Below the pieces are notes generated by a model, which was given only the letters and a program-made list of their open reading frames with translations, ran no database searches and was not told the origin of the DNA. From NCBI RefSeq assembly GCF_900104655.1, contig NZ_FNWD01000002.1, positions 1,100,246 to 1,164,245 of the forward strand: a stretch of 64,000 nucleotides of DNA. The letters are read 5' to 3'. This DNA comes from Millionella massiliensis (GTDB lineage Bacteria > Bacteroidota > Bacteroidia > Bacteroidales > Rikenellaceae). How positions within the stretch are numbered: position 1 is the first letter of the stretch; every line of letters starts with the position of its first letter. Both the position numbers and the translations under genes were made by a program. This document shows, in pieces, positions 63,650 through 64,000 of this stretch.

Positions 63650-63891
63650 CCCTCCGACCGGCTCCGGCCGGTTATCGTCACCACGACACGGAACACAGAC
63701 GGGGAATCCGCGTCGTTCCCGGTGCCGTCTTTCAGAGAGGCGGCACCATTTACCCCGCATCTTATTATACCCCCGGCGGAGCTCCGCACCCCCTTTATCC
63801 CTTATTTACTTAGTCCCGGCAGCAGGCCGACCAACAGCCCCGTTGCCAAACACACCCAACCACCCAAACCAACAACCCACCCTAAACGACC

Positions 63892-64000
63892 ATGAAACGC
63901 CATCACCTCCACTGGGCACTGCTCAGCACCCTGCTGCTGACCCTGCACGCCTGCAAGGGGCCCACCTCGATCGACCTGTCCGGTTCGTGGCGCTTTGCCC
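63892..64000 (+). CDS. Lipoprotein, start only (possibly GH2-like)
   Basis: The first 36 residues of a gene cut by the window end. A type II signal peptide with Cys near residue 21 (TLHACKG) is followed by IDLSGSWRFA, which resembles the start of the sugar-binding domain of family 2 glycoside hydrolases and some sialate O-acetylesterases. It lies 242 bp after the metallophosphoesterase gene on the same strand. With so little sequence the family call is tentative. Confidence 0.55.
   Translation, partial: MKRHHLHWALLSTLLLTLHACKGPTSIDLSGSWRFA

Overview
The window is a GC-rich stretch of a Bacteroidota (Bacteroidales) chromosome, most like Rikenellaceae/Alistipes, although the genus is my inference. 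The evidence is the gene set: split transketolase, DUF4251 protein, short phosphatidylserine decarboxylase, a purH/mreBCD/mrdA/rodA block, rsfS-ftsH-cdsA, pyruvate phosphate dikinase and the futalosine enzyme MqnC. Many genes also carry the Bacteroidota -7 promoter box TAnnTTTG. Most genes lie on the minus strand, and the spacers are strongly C-rich and G-poor on the plus strand, so the minus strand is probably the leading strand.

Layout. 0.2-2 kb: an ECF sigma operon with a membrane protein and a Spy-like periplasmic protein. 2-4.2 kb: the two transketolase halves. 4.4-10.1 kb: rsfS, ftsH, cdsA, psd and an AI-2E-type permease. 10.4-18.6 kb: DUF4251 protein, nth, a large GH2 enzyme, dapD, an EEP-family phosphatase and a rhomboid protease. 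18.9-24.1 kb: mutL with a small membrane protein, then gpsA-pgi. 24.4-33.9 kb: purH, a secreted sulfatase and the cell-shape genes mreB, mreC, mreD, mrdA and rodA. 34.2-35.9 kb: an AT-rich promoter region followed by a compact operon of small genes, one of them Gam-like. 36-46 kb: ppdK, mqnC, mutS, an orphan phage-type membrane/coiled-coil gene, a GHL10-like secreted hydrolase and tRNA-Arg. 46.7-48.5 kb: a DUF2007 gene and a tandem array of about 328-bp palindrome-rich repeats. 48.5-57.4 kb: metX, a C-terminal processing protease, ychF, a GH16 lipoprotein, dnaK, a HAD phosphatase and tRNA-Leu. 58-64 kb: an AraC regulator, umuD-umuC with duplicated umuD tails, a phosphodiesterase, a metallophosphoesterase lipoprotein and the start of another secreted protein.

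Functionally, most of the window is housekeeping: envelope growth, lipid synthesis, DNA repair, central carbon metabolism, and lysine, methionine, purine and menaquinone synthesis. Scattered among it are solitary exported enzymes for polysaccharides or sulfated glycans (GH2, GH10-like, GH16, sulfatase), with no SusC/SusD pair in view.

Three places stand out. First, the small operon at 34.4-35.9 kb has a -7 box flanked by near-identical TACA-AAA-TGTA palindromes and ends in a clear terminator. Second, in the 47.1-48.4 kb array the hairpin loop of one repeat copy is inverted relative to the others. Third, the C-terminal coding end of umuD occurs in three tandem copies, which separates umuD from umuC.
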